Source: Streptomyces phaeofaciens
GTDB lineage: Bacteria > Actinomycetota > Actinomycetes > Streptomycetales > Streptomycetaceae
Length of the DNA: 43,525 nucleotides
Assembly (NCBI RefSeq): GCF_014648915.1
Contig: NZ_BMSA01000046.1
Location: forward strand, 1 to 43,525
Direction: 5' to 3'
Under the pieces are notes generated by a model that worked only from the letters and a program-made list of their open reading frames with translations, was not told the DNA's origin and searched no databases. Shown here in pieces: positions 41,546 to 43,525 of the stretch (within the stretch, counting starts at the first letter, position 1; the number at the start of each line of letters is the position of its first letter). Both the position numbers and the translations under genes were made by a program.

Positions 41546-42382
41546 CAGCGTCCGCTTGTTCCGCGCCTCCTTGCTGCGCGCGGCGAGCAGTTCGTCGGCC
41601 GGATAGCCGACCTCCTCCAGCGTCAGCCCGTGCGGCCGTACGACATGGACGGCCGAGTCCCGCACCCCCGCGGCCAGCACCTTCCCCGGCCACTCGGTGC
41701 CCCGGTGCCCGTCCCCCACGAACAGCAGCGCCCCGATGAGGGAGCGCACCATGTTGTGGCAGAAGGCGTCGGCGCGGACGGTCGCGGTGATGATCCCGTC
41801 GTCGCCCTTGACCAGGCTCAGCTCCTGGAGCGTACGAATGGTCGTCGCGCCCTCCCGCCGCTTGCAGTACGCGGCGAAGTCGTGCTCCCCGAGCAGCCGT
41901 CCGGCCGCCTCGTTCATGACGTCCACGTCGAGCGGCCAGTCGTGCCAGAGGACGTGGTTGCGCAGCAGCGGGTCCACACCCCCCGGGTTGTCCGTCACGC
42001 GGTAGGCGTACCGCCGCCAGACGGCCGAGAACCGCGCGTTGAAGCCGCTCGGCGCCTCCCTCAGGGCCCACACCCGCACATCGCGCGGCAGCCGCCCGGC
42101 AAGGCGCTTCAGCAGCTTCTCGTGATGTTCACGCCAGACCTGCTCCGGCAGATCGACATGGGCGACCTGCCCCCGCGCGTGCACACCGGCGTCCGTGCGA
42201 CCGGCCACGGTCAGCTCGTACGTCGTGCCGTGCGACCGGGTGACGGTCCGCAGCGCGTCCTCGATCTCCCCCTGCACGGTCCGCCGTCCCCCGGCCTGCT
42301 TGGCCCATCCGGAGAACTCGGTCCCGTCGTAGGAAAGGTCCAGCCGCACCCGTACGAACCCGGGCTCCACTTCGTCACTCAC
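41525..42382 (-). CDS. truA: tRNA pseudouridine(38-40) synthase TruA
   Basis: 285 residues. Makes pseudouridine in the anticodon arm. RLDLSYDGTEFSGWAKQAGG opens the fold; the catalytic Asp is in VAGRTDAGVHARGQVAHVDL; the second domain shows FNARFSAVWRRYAYRV, LGEHDFAAYCKR and AFCHNMVRSLIGALLFVGDG. It lies downstream of rplQ, as in many actinobacteria, with a terminator-like hairpin between them. GTG start at 42382. Confidence 0.96.
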   Translation of the reverse strand: MSDEVEPGFVRVRLDLSYDGTEFSGWAKQAGGRRTVQGEIEDALRTVTRSHGTTYELTVAGRTDAGVHARGQVAHVDLPEQVWREHHEKLLKRLAGRLPRDVRVWALREAPSGFNARFSAVWRRYAYRVTDNPGGVDPLLRNHVLWHDWPLDVDVMNEAAGRLLGEHDFAAYCKRREGATTIRTLQELSLVKGDDGIITATVRADAFCHNMVRSLIGALLFVGDGHRGTEWPGKVLAAGVRDSAVHVVRPHGLTLEEVGYPADELLAARSKEARNKRTLPGAGCC

Positions 42383-42406
42383 CCCTGGATCCTTTCAGCG
42401 AACGCG

Positions 42407-42438
42407 GAACGGGCCCGCCCCCAAGGGCGGACCCGTTC
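42407..42438 (-). terminator. Hairpin between rplQ and truA
   Basis: GAACGGGCCCGCCC and GGGCGGACCCGTTC form a 14-base stem with one mismatch or wobble and a 4-base loop, 17 bases after the rplQ stop. The truA start lies 25 bases beyond, so read-through or a weak internal promoter is needed for truA. Confidence 0.7.
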
Positions 42439-42454
42439 AGTGCGAGGCAGAGCC

Positions 42455-42955
42455 TCAGGCGTCCTTGGCCTCGTCGGCCGGAGCGGCGTCCTCGACGACC
42501 TCGTCGGTCGCGGTCTCCTCGACCTTGACCTCCTCGGCCTCCTTGACCGCGCGCTTCGTCGCGGCCTCGGCCTCACCGGTCGCCTGCTGCGCCACCGTCA
42601 GCGCCTCGACCAGCTCGATGACAGCCATGGGCGCGTTGTCGCCACGGCGGTTACCGATCTTGGTGATGCGGGTGTAGCCACCCGGACGGTTCTCGTAGCG
42701 CGGGCCGATCTCGGTGAAGAGCGTGTGGACGACGCTCTTGTCCGTGATCACCTGGAGCACCTGACGGCGGTTGTGAAGGTCGCCCTTCTTCGCCTTGGTG
42801 ACCAGACGCTCGGCGTACGGACGCAGCTTGCGCGCCTTCGCCTCGGTGGTGGTGATACGGCCGTGCTCGAAGAGGCTCTTCGCGAGGTTCGCGAGGAGGA
42901 GCTTCTCGTGCGCGGCGCTGCCGCCCAGACGGGCACCCTTGGTGGGCTTCGGCAT
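42455..42955 (-). CDS. rplQ: 50S ribosomal protein L17
   Basis: 166 residues. Core: PKPTKGARLGGSAAHEKLLL, ANLAKSLFEHGRITTTEAKA, LRPYAERLVTKAKKGDLHNR and YENRPGGYTRITKIGNRRGD. The C-terminal ~45 residues (AATKRAVKEAEEVKVEETAT and beyond) are a Glu/Ala-rich acidic extension typical of actinobacterial L17. Follows rpoA after a 192-base gap with two hairpins and a repeat, a wider gap than the classic tight rpoA-rplQ pair. Confidence 0.98.
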   Translation of the reverse strand: MPKPTKGARLGGSAAHEKLLLANLAKSLFEHGRITTTEAKARKLRPYAERLVTKAKKGDLHNRRQVLQVITDKSVVHTLFTEIGPRYENRPGGYTRITKIGNRRGDNAPMAVIELVEALTVAQQATGEAEAATKRAVKEAEEVKVEETATDEVVEDAAPADEAKDA

Positions 42956-43032
42956 GGTGTTCTCCTAGGTGTCTGCCCCGGCCGTATGAGGTACCGGAGT
43001 CAGTATCCGAGCAAGCGGTCGCCTGTCGGAGA

Positions 43033-43086
43033 TCCGGGCACCTCTTTCGAGATGCCCGGAGGATCCGCGCCCCCGAAGGGGCGCGG
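43033..43086 (-). terminator. Two tandem hairpins between rpoA and rplQ
   Basis: 43065-43086: CCGCGCCCC with its complement, 9 pairs, 4-base loop. 43033-43060: a 12-pair stem with one G.U around a GAAA tetraloop on the minus strand. Neither is followed by a strong T tract. They could attenuate transcription from rpoA into rplQ or mark an mRNA processing site. Confidence 0.6.
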
Positions 43087-43104
43087 GGAACTGCGCGACC
43101 AGCC
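43077..43104. repeat. Dispersed intergenic repeat, copy 2
   Basis: 28 bases identical to 36428-36455. Its 5' part overlaps the right arm of the 43065-43086 hairpin. Confidence 0.85.
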
Positions 43105-43147
43105 GAAGCGGACCCGCAGTCACGAAACCGGCCTCCTCGCGGAGCGC

Positions 43148-43525
43148 TCAGTACTGCTCGGTCTCCACGAAGCCCGCGTCCGCGTCGTCGTCCGCGCCGA
43201 ACGCGTCCGCGGCGGCCGTGGGGTCGAATCCGGGCGGGCTGTCCTTCAGGGCCAGGCCCATGCCGGCCAGCTTCGCCTTGACCTCGTCGATCGACTTCGC
43301 GCCGAAGTTGCGGATGTCGAGCAGGTCCGCCTCGGAACGCGCGACGAGCTCACCCACGGAGTGGATGCCCTCACGCTTGAGGCAGTTGTACGACCGAACG
43401 GTGAGCTCCAGCTCCTCGATCGGCAGCGCCAGATCGGCGGCGAGCGCGGCGTCCGTCGGGGACGGACCCATGTCGATGCCCTCGGCGTCGATGTTCAGCT
43501 CGCGGGCGAGACCGAACAGCTCGAC
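43148..43525 (-). CDS. rpoA: RNA polymerase alpha subunit, 3' part (C-terminal domain)
   Basis: 125 residues of the C-terminus; the gene continues beyond the right edge. VELFGLARELNIDAEGIDMG leads into the alpha-CTD: LPIEELELTVRSYNCLKREG, IHSVGELVARSEADLLDIRN and FGAKSIDEVKAKLAGMGLAL, the helix-hairpin-helix that contacts UP elements and activators. The end (ADAFGADDDADAGFVETEQY) is acidic as in other actinobacteria. Confidence 0.97.
   Translation of the reverse strand, partial: VELFGLARELNIDAEGIDMGPSPTDAALAADLALPIEELELTVRSYNCLKREGIHSVGELVARSEADLLDIRNFGAKSIDEVKAKLAGMGLALKDSPPGFDPTAAADAFGADDDADAGFVETEQY

Overview
This is a high-GC actinobacterial chromosome segment, almost certainly Streptomyces. 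Third codon positions are nearly all G or C, GTG starts are common, many genes overlap by GTGA or ATGA, and the gene set matches Streptomyces core proteins (groES-groEL1 with a His-rich GroEL tail, tsaB-rimI-tsaD, alr, nnrD, acpS, glmS, coaA, glmM, rpsI-rplM, truA, rplQ-rpoA). From memory, the order resembles the S. coelicolor core between rpoA and groEL1. No rRNA, tRNA, CRISPR array, prophage or intact insertion sequence was seen.

Layout. Bases 1-840 hold a small hypothetical gene carrying an in-frame 173-bp MITE-like insertion. Bases 850-3070 are the groES-groEL1 heat-shock operon with two CIRCE operators and an overlapping promoter. Bases 3190-19100 are more variable: two coupled NodB-type deacetylases, a methyltransferase, a secreted beta-propeller/cell-wall-binding protein, an ECF42-type sigma factor with its DGPF partner and a matching promoter, an LCP protein, a GH10 xylanase - LacI regulator - GH3 glycosidase cluster with shared operators, and an M48 protease with a coupled membrane protein. 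Bases 19080-28500 carry t6A biosynthesis genes (tsaD, rimI, tsaB, tsaE) mixed with envelope and metabolite-repair genes (alr, an L,D-transpeptidase, nnrD, acpS) and a 59-residue small protein under a palindromic operator. Bases 28600-31330 carry a bldA-type (TTA-containing) gene coupled to a membrane-anchored M16 peptidase-like protein. Bases 31360-43525 hold glmS, a small secreted protein with a long leader, coaA, a DUF389 protein whose stop codon coincides with a second MITE-like insertion, glmM with a probable structured leader, rpsI-rplM, a GT87-type transferase, a membrane-anchored hypothetical, truA, rplQ and the 3' part of rpoA.

How the genes work together. GlmS and GlmM supply hexosamine phosphates for peptidoglycan; Alr supplies D-alanine; the LCP protein, the L,D-transpeptidase and the deacetylases act on or attach to the wall; TsaB, TsaD and TsaE make t6A on tRNA. 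The xylanase, LacI regulator and GH3 enzyme form a small xylan or beta-glucan regulon. Several genes look leaderless: a -10-like hexamer lies 6-7 bases before the start and no Shine-Dalgarno is present.

The most interesting items are the two CTAG-flanked MITE-like insertions placed so that coding is preserved (in frame in one gene, at the stop codon of another), the structured glmM leader, the TTA-gated M16 pair, and the 59-residue gene with its operator.
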